DNA from: Flavimobilis marinus | Lineage (GTDB): Bacteria > Actinomycetota > Actinomycetes > Actinomycetales > Cellulomonadaceae | Direction: 5' to 3' | Assembly (NCBI RefSeq): GCF_900113055.1 | Contig: NZ_FONZ01000001.1 | Span: forward strand, 62,001 to 126,000 | DNA length: 64,000 bases | Translations under genes and position numbers: made by a program | Shown: positions 27,463 through 35,516 of the stretch, piece by piece | Layout: each line of letters begins with the position of its first letter | Numbering within the stretch: position 1 is the first letter of the stretch | The notes under the pieces: model-generated | What the model was told of the DNA's origin: nothing | Database searches by the model: none | What the model saw: only the letters and a program-made list of their open reading frames with translations

Positions 27463-28452
27463 TCAGTAGCGCCAGGCCCACGTGAGGTTCGGCTTCTGGT
27501 ACTTGGTGCCGTAGGACTTCCACATGCCCTTGGCGTTCTTGAGTCGCTTGCCGGAGCAGCTCTTGGTGTAGACCATCTGGCTCTTGTCCCGGGTCTTCGC
27601 GTACGCCATGCAGTCGGCCTGCTGCTCGTGCGGCTCGGCGGCACCCTTGCGGAAGATCTTGTCGGTGCGGGCCTCGGACTTCTCGTAGGTCGTGATCCCC
27701 TTGACGATCGGCCGGGCCTGGACGATGTGTGCGCACTCGTGGATCGCGATGTGCTTCAGGGAGGCGCCCGTCAGGCCGCTGCGCAGCTCGATGGTCTGCT
27801 TCCAGCTGGCCTTCGAGCCCGTGAACGACCAGCGCGTCCAGGCCATGCCGGCCGCCCACTCGCCAGCGCGGACGTTCGGGGTGTCGACGAAGATCGGGGT
27901 GTCGGGGCACCAGCGCTTCATGTGCGCGCGAGCCTTGGCGATGTAGCGCTTGTGCTTGGCGTAGTCCGACTGGAAGACGCGAACCTTCTTGCTCACGATC
28001 CGCTTGTTCGCGCTCGACTTCGACATCACCACGCGGTACTTGAAGCTGCCGGCCTTCTTGGGGACGCGGATCTTGACGGTCTTCGCACCCACGGCACGCG
28101 GGGCGCGCGTCTTGGTCACCGTGCGCCACTTGCCCTTGGAGTAGCGCTGCAACGAGAGGCGCTGTCCCTTGCCGTTCGTCACGCGGACCTTGACGTAGGT
28201 CCTCTTGTGCGTGGAGGCCAGCTTCTCGTAGCTGGTGAGCTTCATCGAGGAACGAGCTCGCGCCGTCGCGAGCGGAGCGGCCTGGACGTCCGACGCCGCG
28301 GTCGTGAGGCTCGCCGGGGCCGCCTTGGCGGGAGCGACCAGAGCCCGCGAGGGGACGGTCGGGGCGGCGCTGGCCGGTGCGGCCAGGGGCAGCGCGAGCG
28401 CTGCGCAGACGAGCGCGACGAGAGTCGCGCGCCGACGTCGGGTGGTAATCAT
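27463..28452 (-). CDS. Secreted zinc metallopeptidase-like protein with lysine-rich domain
   Basis: 329 residues from the ATG at 28452 (AAGGAG four bases upstream). A signal peptide (about 1-31) is followed by a lysine/arginine-rich beta domain (about 70-160, KRTYVKVRVTNGKGQRL...). The C-terminal half has HECAH at 238-242, an HExxH zinc site, and EQQADCMAY at about 276-284, which resembles the ELQADCYAG of the putative neutral zinc metallopeptidase family (YpfJ-like). So an extracellular metallopeptidase is likely, though overall similarity to known families looks weak and no substrate can be named. Confidence 0.65.
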   Translation of the reverse strand: MITTRRRRATLVALVCAALALPLAAPASAAPTVPSRALVAPAKAAPASLTTAASDVQAAPLATARARSSMKLTSYEKLASTHKRTYVKVRVTNGKGQRLSLQRYSKGKWRTVTKTRAPRAVGAKTVKIRVPKKAGSFKYRVVMSKSSANKRIVSKKVRVFQSDYAKHKRYIAKARAHMKRWCPDTPIFVDTPNVRAGEWAAGMAWTRWSFTGSKASWKQTIELRSGLTGASLKHIAIHECAHIVQARPIVKGITTYEKSEARTDKIFRKGAAEPHEQQADCMAYAKTRDKSQMVYTKSCSGKRLKNAKGMWKSYGTKYQKPNLTWAWRY

Positions 28453-28560
28453 GATGCTCCTTGCGCCCACTGGCGCGGTCCTGTGATGCGCCCGGCGCGC
28501 GTCCCCTGTGCGCGATCCTAGGCGTCACCCACCATTTGTGCACAGGATGCCCAGAACGGA

Positions 28561-28578
28561 TAGTTGACGATTCAACTA
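28561..28578. promoter_or_regulatory. 18-bp palindromic operator, MarR-like
   Basis: TAGTTGA-CGAT-TCAACTA is a perfect inverted repeat with seven-base arms, in the divergent region between the metallopeptidase gene and the VOC gene and 54 bases before the VOC start. Size and symmetry fit MarR-family operators; the regulator is not in the window. Confidence 0.65.
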
Positions 28579-28632
28579 GTGGTGCGGCATGCTGGTCGTG
28601 GGGCCACGAGGCGCCACGAGAGAAGGAGCACC

Positions 28633-29553
28633 ATGAGTCGGGACATGATCGCTGCCGGAGACGCCCGTACCGGGCAGGCGCCCTCGGCAGCAACCGAGGC
28701 GATCGCGCCGCAGACGACGATGGACGCCGTGACGCTCTACGTCCGTGACATCGACGCCATGGTGCGCTTCTACACGCAGGTCATCGCACTCGACGTGCTG
28801 AGCAGGGACGCGCAGGACGGTCGCCCGGCGCTCGTCGTGCTCGGCCGTGGTGCGACGCCGCTGGTGGCACTCCGCGAGGCCCGCGACCTGCCGCCTCGGC
28901 AGCCGCGCAGCGCAGGGCTCTTCCACACGGCCCTGCTGTTCGAGGACCGCGCCGCACTCGCGCGCGTCGTCGCCCGCGTCGCGGCCTACGCGCCTGAGCT
29001 CTACACGGGCTCCGCCGACCACCTCGTGTCCGAGGCCTTCTACCTCGACGACCCCGAGGGCAACGGCATCGAGCTCTACGTCGACCGGCCGCGCGACCAG
29101 TGGACGTGGCGCGACGGGCGGGTGCAGATGGACAGCCTCGCCCTCGACCCCAACGCCTTCCTGACCGCCCATCTGGACGATCCCGAGCAGGCGAGCGCCG
29201 CACCGGCGACGGTCGGGCACGTCCACCTGCAGGTCGGCGACATCGCGCAGGCCCGGTCCTTCTATGCCGGCACGCTCGGGTTCGACGTCACCGCCGACCT
29301 CGGCTCAGCGCTCTTCGTGTCCGCTGGCGGCTACCACCACCACCTCGCCATGAACACGTGGCGTTCGATGGGTGCCGGCCCGCGCCCGGTGCAGCTCGGC
29401 CTCGGCGAGGTCTCGATCGTGGTGCCTGCCCGCGACGACGTCGTCGCGCTCACGGATCGCCTCGCCCACCGAGGTGTCCCGACGGCCGACGACGGCGCGA
29501 CCCTCACCTTCGCGGACCCGTGGCGCAACGAGATCCGGGTCGCCGTCGCGTGA
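28633..29553 (+). CDS. Two-domain VOC-family protein (glyoxalase/extradiol dioxygenase fold)
   Basis: 306 residues from the ATG at 28633 (AAGGAG). Two vicinal-oxygen-chelate modules: the first at about 20-150 (VTLYVRDIDAMVRFYTQVI, ending DPEGNGIELYVDRP), the second at about 195-305 (GHVHLQVGDIAQARSFYAGTLGF, ending ADPWRNEIRV). This layout matches CatE-like proteins that degrade or detoxify catechols and quinones with a metal ion. A MarR-like palindrome upstream fits induction by aromatic or electrophilic compounds. Exact substrate unknown. Confidence 0.88.
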   Translation: MSRDMIAAGDARTGQAPSAATEAIAPQTTMDAVTLYVRDIDAMVRFYTQVIALDVLSRDAQDGRPALVVLGRGATPLVALREARDLPPRQPRSAGLFHTALLFEDRAALARVVARVAAYAPELYTGSADHLVSEAFYLDDPEGNGIELYVDRPRDQWTWRDGRVQMDSLALDPNAFLTAHLDDPEQASAAPATVGHVHLQVGDIAQARSFYAGTLGFDVTADLGSALFVSAGGYHHHLAMNTWRSMGAGPRPVQLGLGEVSIVVPARDDVVALTDRLAHRGVPTADDGATLTFADPWRNEIRVAVA

Positions 29554-29560
29554 CGGCAGC

Positions 29561-29595
29561 GTGCCGTGCCCTCGCGCGGACGGAGGGCACGGCAC
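29561..29595. terminator. Bidirectional terminator
   Basis: Perfect 13-base arms (29561-29573, 29583-29595) around a nine-base loop, between the convergent VOC and DUF4235 genes. Confidence 0.82.
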
Positions 29596-29603
29596 CGCGC
29601 GGG

Positions 29604-29885
29604 TCAGGCGCCGGGCGGTGAGAGGTCCGGGGCCTTGCCCACGAACTTCTTGGCCCCGCGCGCGGCGAGGATCCGGCTGAGCGCGGCGGTCGCGCCACCG
29701 ACCGCTGCGAAAGCGACGACCGCGGCGACCGACGAGTCGTTGTTCACGGGGTCCTTGGGTGCCTCGTGGCCCGTGACCTTCTTCCACAGGGCGGTCAGGA
29801 TCCGCTGCGCCAGCCACGCGGACGCGGCAGAGGTCACGAGGAGGGCGATCTTCATCGCCTTGGTGTCGTCGTTGTCGTCAGCCAT
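29604..29885 (-). CDS. DUF4235 family membrane protein
   Basis: 93 residues. Two hydrophobic segments (about 11-31 and 50-70) with a conserved WLAQRILTALWKKVTG stretch and the ending LAARGAKKFVGK are typical of DUF4235, a small actinobacterial membrane protein of unknown function. The ATG follows AAGGAGCGCC on the minus strand. It stands alone between a terminator and the divergent thiamine transporter. Confidence 0.85.
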   Translation of the reverse strand: MADDNDDTKAMKIALLVTSAASAWLAQRILTALWKKVTGHEAPKDPVNNDSSVAAVVAFAAVGGATAALSRILAARGAKKFVGKAPDLSPPGA

Positions 29886-29973
29886 GGTCAGGCGCTCCTT
29901 CGTCGGGGTCTGCCGCCCACGCTAGCGGCCGGTCCCGACGGACGCACGTCGCGGTGTAGGCTCCGCGTGAACG

Positions 29974-30064
29974 ACAGGGGAGCGCCGCTGAACGGGGCGC
30001 TGAGAGTGCGGACCATCCGCAGACCCTCGAACCTGATCCGGCTCGTACCGGTGTAGGGAGTCGG
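29974..30064 (+). ncRNA. TPP riboswitch (THI element)
   Basis: The conserved blocks are in order: ACAGGGGAGC at the P1/P2 start, CTGAGAGTGCGG, then ACCCTCGAACCTGATCCGG and GTACCGGTGTAGGGAG. These bind thiamine pyrophosphate. It lies 61 bases before the thiB-like start, so high TPP should switch off thiamine import, in actinobacteria often by hiding the ribosome site. Confidence 0.97.
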
Positions 30065-30125
30065 GCATCTCGCCCACGGTGCGCCCGCGCGCCTGGGAAC
30101 CCCTCCTGATCCTGAGGAGGACGCA

Positions 30126-31190
30126 GTGCATGCATGGAACCGGCGGCGCACGCTCGCCGTCACGCTCGGCCTGACCGGAGCGCTCGCGCTCACCGCCTGC
30201 GGCGCGGACGGTCCGGCGTCGTCGCCCACCGCGACGGGCTCCGCCCCGGCGGACCCCGTGGTCGTCACGCTCGTCTCGCACGACTCGTTCTCGCTCTCTG
30301 AGGCCGACACGGCCGCGCTCGCCGAGCAGGGGATCGAGGTCGAGCACGTCAAGATCGGCGACGGCGGCACGCTCGTCAACCAGCTCGTGCTCACCAAGGA
30401 CGCGCCGCTCGGGGATGTCGTCTACGGCATCGACAACACGTTTGCCTCGAGGGCCGTCGACGCGGGCGTCTTCGAGCCGTACACCTCGCCGTCCCTGCCC
30501 GAGGGCGCCCAGGGCGCCCTGATCGGTGACGCTCTGACACCTGTCGACCAGGGCGACGTGTGCATCAACGTGGACGACGCTTGGTTCGCGGAGCAGGGCC
30601 TCGAGGCGCCGACGACGCTCGACCAGCTCGCCGACGAGGACTACCGCGATCTCCTGGTCGTCACGAACCCGGCCACCTCGACCCCCGGCCTCGGCTTCCT
30701 GCTCGCGACGATCGGCGCGTACGGCGAGGACGGCTACCTCGCGTACTGGCAGAGCCTCGTGGACAACGGTCTCAAGGTGGTCGACAGCTGGGAGGACGCC
30801 TACTACACCGACTTCACGCAGGGCGAGGGCACCCGTCCGCTCGTGCTGTCCTACGGCTCATCCCCGGCCTACACCCTGGCCGACGACGGCTCGTCGACCA
30901 CGAGCGCCATGCTCGGCACGTGCTTCCGCCAGGTCGAGTACGCCGGCATCCTCCAGGGGCAGGACGCCGGCGAGGCTGCGCAGCTCGTCATCGAGCACCT
31001 GCTGAGCGACGAGTTCCAGCGCGCGCTCCCGGAGAACGTCTACATGTACCCGGTGGCCGACGTGCCGCTGCCGGAGCCGTTCGAGCAGCACGCCGCGCTC
31101 GCACCGGACCCCATCACGCTCGACCCGGCGACCATCACAGCCAACCGTGACGACTGGATCCAGGCGTGGTCGGACGCGGTCCTCGGCTGA
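30126..31190 (+). CDS. thiB: Thiamine ABC transporter substrate-binding lipoprotein
   Basis: 354 residues from the GTG at 30126, preceded by GAGGAGG. Lipobox LTAC with Cys25, so the mature protein is anchored to the outer face of the membrane. The body is a type II periplasmic binding fold (VTLVSHDSFSLSEAD, GDVVYGIDNTF, PATSTPGLGFLLATIG) as in ThiB. The TPP riboswitch upstream and the permease/ATPase genes downstream make thiamine (or its phosphates) the likely ligand. Confidence 0.93.
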   Translation: MHAWNRRRTLAVTLGLTGALALTACGADGPASSPTATGSAPADPVVVTLVSHDSFSLSEADTAALAEQGIEVEHVKIGDGGTLVNQLVLTKDAPLGDVVYGIDNTFASRAVDAGVFEPYTSPSLPEGAQGALIGDALTPVDQGDVCINVDDAWFAEQGLEAPTTLDQLADEDYRDLLVVTNPATSTPGLGFLLATIGAYGEDGYLAYWQSLVDNGLKVVDSWEDAYYTDFTQGEGTRPLVLSYGSSPAYTLADDGSSTTSAMLGTCFRQVEYAGILQGQDAGEAAQLVIEHLLSDEFQRALPENVYMYPVADVPLPEPFEQHAALAPDPITLDPATITANRDDWIQAWSDAVLG

Positions 31191-31194
31191 GACT

Positions 31195-32889
31195 GTGACC
31201 TCGCGAGCAGCCCGGTGGGGCACGGTGGCCGCAGCCGCCGTGCCCCTGGGCTTCCTCGCGCTCTTCTTCGTGTGGCCGGTGGCGTCGCTGGTCGTGCGCG
31301 GGTTCGTGCCCGACGGCGCCCACGCGTGGAATCCCGCCGCCTGGGACTTCAGCGGGTTCAGCGAGGTTCTCGCCCGGTCGCGCACGTGGCGGATCGTCGG
31401 CCTGACGATCGCGCAGGCGACGGTCGGAACGCTGCTGTCCGTGCTGCTGGGACTGCCGGGCGCGTACGTGCTCTACCGGTGTCGCTTCCCGCTGCGCGGA
31501 CTGGTCCGCGGCCTGGTGACTGTTCCCTTCGTGCTGCCCACGGTCGTCGTCGGGGTCGCCTTCCGGTCGCTGCTCGCGGAGGGTGGGCCGCTCGGCGGCC
31601 TCGGCCTCGACGGCACGTTCGCCGCGATCGTCGCGGCGCTCGTGTTCTTCAACTACGCCGTCGTCGTGCGCACGGTCGGGGGCTTCTGGGCGCAGCTCGA
31701 CCCCCGAGCCGAGGAGGCCGCCGCTGCCCTCGGCGCCTCGCCGTGGCGAGTGCTGCGAACCGTGACCCTGCCAGCACTCGCCCCCGCGATCGCCTCGGCC
31801 GCATCGCTCGTGTTCCTCTTCTGCGCGACGGCTTTCGGCACCGTGCTGATCCTCGGCGGCAACCGGTTCGGCACCATCGAGACGGAGATCTACCTGCGCA
31901 CCACGCAGTTCCTCGACCTGCGCTCCGCCGCCGTGCTGTCCGTGCTGCAGCTGGTCCTCGTGGCCGTGGTCCTGTGGGTGTCCAGCCGCGCCCGCACCTC
32001 GCGGGAACGCGCGCTGGCGCTGGCTGCACCGCGACGCGGCGAGCGGACCGTGCGGCTCACCCGGCCGGCGGACCTCGCCGCCACGGTGGTGACAGGGCTC
32101 GTGGTCGTCGGGCTCCTGGGATGGCCGATGGCCCATCTCCTGGTGCGGTCCCTGCAGACCGCCGGCGGCGCCTGGACCTGGCAGAACTACGTCAACCTCG
32201 GGGCGCCGGGGCCACGGTCCGGCCTCACCGTGACCGTGTGGGAAGCTGCCGCGACGTCGCTGCGCACCGCCCTCGTCGCCGCCGCGCTCGCGGTCCTCGT
32301 CGGCGGGATGATCGCGTTCGTCGTCTCCCGTCGGCCGCGCTCGGGCTCTGGCCGACACGCGCTGCGCGTGCTCGACGCCGTGTTCATGCTCCCCCTCGGC
32401 GTCTCGGCCGTCACCGTGGGCTTCGGCTTCCTCATCACCATGGACCGCCCGCTGGGGCTCGACCTCGACCTCCGCACCTCGGGGCTGCTCGTCCCCGTGG
32501 CCCAGGCGGTGGTCGCGATACCGATCGTCGTCCGCACGGTGCTGCCGGTGCTGCGCGCCGTCGACCCGCGCATGCGTGAGGCCGCAGCCGCGCTGGGCGG
32601 CTCCCCGTGGCGGGTGCTCCGCACGGTCGACGGGCCGTTGATGGCCCGCGCGCTGGGTCTGGCCGTCGGGTTCGCGTTCGCCGTGTCGCTCGGGGAGTTC
32701 GGCGCGACGTCGTTCCTGGCTCGGCCCGACACCGCGACGCTTCCCGTCGTGGTGTTCCGGCTGATCGGCCGGCCCGGCGCGGAGAACTACGGCACCGCGC
32801 TCGCGGCCGCCGTCGTGCTCGCCGTGCTGACCGCGTCGGTCATGCTGATGGCGGAACGACTACGAGGGGATCGACATGGCGACGTCTGA
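31195..32889 (+). CDS. thiP: Thiamine ABC transporter permease, fused two-domain type
   Basis: 564 residues from the GTG at 31195, four bases after the thiB stop; an earlier in-frame GTG at 31147 lies inside thiB, and neither has a strong ribosome site, so coupling to thiB is likely. Two permease halves of about six helices each, each with an EAA loop (EEAAAALGASPWRVLRTVTLP and REAAAALGGSPWRVLRTVDGP). This duplicated form is typical of ThiP. It overlaps the ATPase gene by 14 bases. Confidence 0.93.
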   Translation: MTSRAARWGTVAAAAVPLGFLALFFVWPVASLVVRGFVPDGAHAWNPAAWDFSGFSEVLARSRTWRIVGLTIAQATVGTLLSVLLGLPGAYVLYRCRFPLRGLVRGLVTVPFVLPTVVVGVAFRSLLAEGGPLGGLGLDGTFAAIVAALVFFNYAVVVRTVGGFWAQLDPRAEEAAAALGASPWRVLRTVTLPALAPAIASAASLVFLFCATAFGTVLILGGNRFGTIETEIYLRTTQFLDLRSAAVLSVLQLVLVAVVLWVSSRARTSRERALALAAPRRGERTVRLTRPADLAATVVTGLVVVGLLGWPMAHLLVRSLQTAGGAWTWQNYVNLGAPGPRSGLTVTVWEAAATSLRTALVAAALAVLVGGMIAFVVSRRPRSGSGRHALRVLDAVFMLPLGVSAVTVGFGFLITMDRPLGLDLDLRTSGLLVPVAQAVVAIPIVVRTVLPVLRAVDPRMREAAAALGGSPWRVLRTVDGPLMARALGLAVGFAFAVSLGEFGATSFLARPDTATLPVVVFRLIGRPGAENYGTALAAAVVLAVLTASVMLMAERLRGDRHGDV

Positions 32890-33919
32890 GGAGACGCCCG
32901 ACGACGCTCGGACGGGTGGGCTCGAGGTGCGCGACCTTGTCGTGCGCTACGAGCCGGCCCGGCGCGGCGACGATGCCGTCGTCGCCGTCGACGGCGTGAG
33001 CCTCGAGGTCCGCCCCGGCGAGGTGGTGGCGCTGCTCGGCCCGTCCGGCTGCGGGAAGTCGAGCCTCTTGCGAGCGGTCGCAGGGCTCGAGCCCGTCGCT
33101 GCCGGGGACGTGCGCTGGGCGGGCCGGTCGATCGTCCGCCTCCCCGTGCACCGGCGCGGGTTCGGGCTCATGTTCCAGGACGGACAGCTGTTCCCCCACC
33201 GTGACGTCGCCCGCAACGTGGCCTACGGCCTCGAGGGGCGCATGCCCCGGGCCGAGCGAGCCGCGCGCGTCACCGAGCTGCTCGACGTCGTCGGGCTCCA
33301 CGGGTACGCGACGCGTCCGGTGGCGACTCTCAGCGGCGGGGAGCAGCAGCGTGTCGCGCTCGCCCGCGCCCTGGCACCCCGCCCCGCGCTGCTGCTCCTC
33401 GACGAGCCGCTCTCCGCGCTCGACCGCGGCCTGCGGGAACGGCTGGCGGTCGACCTGCGCGAGGTCCTCGCCACGACCGGGACGACGGCGCTCTTCGTCA
33501 CCCATGATCACGACGAGGCCTTCACCGTGGCGGACCGGGTCGGCGTCATGGGTTCGGGTCGGCTGCTGCAGGTCGGTACGCCTGACGACCTGTGGCACCA
33601 CCCGGCAACGCCGGAGGTGGCCCGGTTCCTCGGCTATGAGGCTTTCCTCGGCGGGCACGGCAGCACGGTCGTGGCGCTGGCGCCGGGCGCGTTCCGGCTT
33701 GCTGACCTCCAGCAGGGCGCGGCCGACTCGGACGACCATCGTGCCGCCGTGGTCCGGGGCGCCTCGTTCCGCAAGGGGCACACGGAGGTCAGCCTCGAGG
33801 TCGAGGGTGTCGGTGTCGTCACCGCGTTCGTCCCCTGGGACCGCGTCCCGGACCCGGGGACCGCGGTGCGCGTGGCACTCGACCCGCGCCAGACCGCTCA
33901 GATCCACGGGCCCAGATAG
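32876..33919 (+). CDS. thiQ: Thiamine ABC transporter ATP-binding protein
   Basis: 347 residues. Walker A GPSGCGKS at 55-62, signature LSGGEQQR near 152, Walker B ALLLLDEPLSALD near 172, switch histidine in VTHDHDE. A C-terminal extension after about residue 245 resembles the TOBE region. It powers the ThiB/ThiP importer and ends the operon. No clear terminator follows, only 149 bases to the next gene. Confidence 0.92.
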   Translation: MATSEETPDDARTGGLEVRDLVVRYEPARRGDDAVVAVDGVSLEVRPGEVVALLGPSGCGKSSLLRAVAGLEPVAAGDVRWAGRSIVRLPVHRRGFGLMFQDGQLFPHRDVARNVAYGLEGRMPRAERAARVTELLDVVGLHGYATRPVATLSGGEQQRVALARALAPRPALLLLDEPLSALDRGLRERLAVDLREVLATTGTTALFVTHDHDEAFTVADRVGVMGSGRLLQVGTPDDLWHHPATPEVARFLGYEAFLGGHGSTVVALAPGAFRLADLQQGAADSDDHRAAVVRGASFRKGHTEVSLEVEGVGVVTAFVPWDRVPDPGTAVRVALDPRQTAQIHGPR

Positions 33920-34016
33920 TGATCTGAGCCACTCTCTTGGTGTATCGGTGCAGCGTACAGACGTTTTCGGTCATTGCGGAGGAAAACGGGCGCCGAATCC
34001 CTTGATCGCTTCCGCA

Positions 34017-34032
34017 GTGACGCCGATAGGAC
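34017..34032 (+). promoter_or_regulatory. Shared 16-base motif upstream of beta-helix gene 1
   Basis: GTGACGCCGATAGGAC is found identically at 35467-35482. Here it ends 36 bases before the start of the first beta-helix gene. GCCGATA resembles the -10 element of flagellar sigma-28 promoters (GCCGATAA), but no TAAA -35 box is seen, so its role as promoter or regulator site is inference. Confidence 0.55.
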
Positions 34033-34068
34033 AGTCAGCCCCACTTCCGACTGTTCTGGAGCTTCACT

Positions 34069-35373
34069 GTGATGTCCCCGCGCCGCGTCCTCGTGGCTGC
34101 CCTGACCGTCCTCGGCCTCGTCGCCATTCCCGCGTTGCCCGCCTCGGCCTCACCCGCCGCCGCCTCCGCCTCCCCAGTCGCACAGGCCCCCCTCGCCGCT
34201 GCTGGCCCGCTCGCGGCCGCCTCCTCGAGCTGGCCCCGCGTCAAGCAGAAGAAGACCGCCGGCAACGGCGCAGGGTTCGTGCTGAAGGCCAAGAAGACGC
34301 GCACCGTCAAGATCAAGCGGCACGCGAGCGTGCCGGCACGCGCCTCCCACCTCCTGGTGAAGATCAAGGTCACCCGGTCCAAGGGGTCGGGCTACGTCAA
34401 GGTCTGGGCCAACGGCACGACGAAGGGCGGGCTGAAGAAGGTCCGCTACGGCAAGGGCACCACGGTCAAGACCGTCAAGATCAAGACGAGTGGGACGGGC
34501 CGGGTCAAGTTCAAGTCGACCCGTGGCGTTCGTGTGAAGGTCTACACGATCGGGTACGAGCGCACCGCGACGAGGTCGGCGACGCCGTCTCGCGTCGGGG
34601 CCGCCTCGATCAACGGCAAGACGACCGGCGTGCCCGCGGGTACCCGGCTCAAGGTGCACAAGGGCGACCTGACGATCACGAAGAACGGCACGGTGATCGA
34701 CGGTCTGGACATCCGTGGGTTCGTGCGCATCAAGGCGTCTGACGTGACGATCAAGAACTCGGTGATCCGCGGCCGCGCCTACAACAAGGACATGCACCTG
34801 GTGCAGGCCTCCACCGGTGGCAAGCGCATCACGATCACCGACACGGAGATGTACTCGGCGAATCCCTCGCCGTACATCAAGGGGATCGTGGGTGCGGACT
34901 TCACGCTCAAGCGTGTGAACATCCATGACGTGGTGGACCAGGTCTCGATCATCGGTGACAACGTCACGATCGAGGACTCCTGGCTGCACCGGAACCTCTA
35001 CTACCTCAAGGACCCGAACTACAACGGGACGCCCACGCACGACGACAACATCCAGATCTCGATCGGCAAGAACCTCCGGTTCGTCAACAACCGGATGGAG
35101 TCGACGCACAACGCGGCCGTGATGATCACGCAGGACCGTGGCCACGTGCGTGACGTCACCTTCGCGCGGAACTGGGTCAACGGTGGTGCGTGCTCGGTGA
35201 ACATCGCCGAGAAGAAGTACGGACCCCTGTCCGGGCTGAAGTTCACCGACAACACGTTCGGCACCAGCACCCGCCTTGCGCGCTGCGCGATCCTCAAGCC
35301 GACGTCCACCCCGATGACGCAGTCGGGCAACACGTTCACTGACGGGCACCCGTTCAAGGTCTCTCGCGGCTGA
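34069..35373 (+). CDS. Secreted right-handed beta-helix protein 1
   Basis: 434 residues from the GTG at 34069 (GGAG seven bases upstream; ATG at 34072 is an equal candidate). A signal peptide ends near ASASPAA; a lysine-rich beta domain follows (about 60-165, KTRTVKIKRHASVPARASHLLVKIKV); the rest is a parallel beta-helix of the pectate-lyase superfamily type ([35 protein letters not shown]). It may bind or cleave a polysaccharide, but catalytic lysine/arginine motifs of known pectate lyases are not evident. Its core DNA is shared with the next gene. Confidence 0.8.
   Translation: MMSPRRVLVAALTVLGLVAIPALPASASPAAASASPVAQAPLAAAGPLAAASSSWPRVKQKKTAGNGAGFVLKAKKTRTVKIKRHASVPARASHLLVKIKVTRSKGSGYVKVWANGTTKGGLKKVRYGKGTTVKTVKIKTSGTGRVKFKSTRGVRVKVYTIGYERTATRSATPSRVGAASINGKTTGVPAGTRLKVHKGDLTITKNGTVIDGLDIRGFVRIKASDVTIKNSVIRGRAYNKDMHLVQASTGGKRITITDTEMYSANPSPYIKGIVGADFTLKRVNIHDVVDQVSIIGDNVTIEDSWLHRNLYYLKDPNYNGTPTHDDNIQISIGKNLRFVNNRMESTHNAAVMITQDRGHVRDVTFARNWVNGGACSVNIAEKKYGPLSGLKFTDNTFGTSTRLARCAILKPTSTPMTQSGNTFTDGHPFKVSRG
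34840..34989. repeat. 150-bp identical segment, copy A
   Basis: Identical to 36513-36662, inside the beta-helix coding region (from [10 protein letters not shown] to DSWLH). Sequence on both sides stays similar but not identical. Confidence 0.95.
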
Positions 35374-35388
35374 ATCTTTCCCCGCACG

Positions 35389-35420
35389 TCGAGCCGGTCA
35401 CCCTGTGGTGACCGGCTCGA
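35389..35420 (+). terminator. Terminator after beta-helix gene 1
   Basis: Perfect 14-base arms (35389-35402, 35407-35420) with a CTGT loop, 15 bases after the stop. Confidence 0.82.
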
Positions 35421-35466
35421 CCTGTCTGTGCCATCTCGTGGTGCTTCCAGCCTCCAGGACCGGCTG

Positions 35467-35482
35467 GTGACGCCGATAGGAC
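35467..35482 (+). promoter_or_regulatory. Shared 16-base motif upstream of beta-helix gene 2
   Basis: Second copy of GTGACGCCGATAGGAC; it ends 34 bases before the GTG start at 35517, almost the same distance as in gene 1. The matched spacing supports both the start chosen and a promoter-linked role. Confidence 0.55.
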
Positions 35483-35516
35483 TGGTATGTCCCGCCCCAC
35501 CGAACGGAGAACGTCC

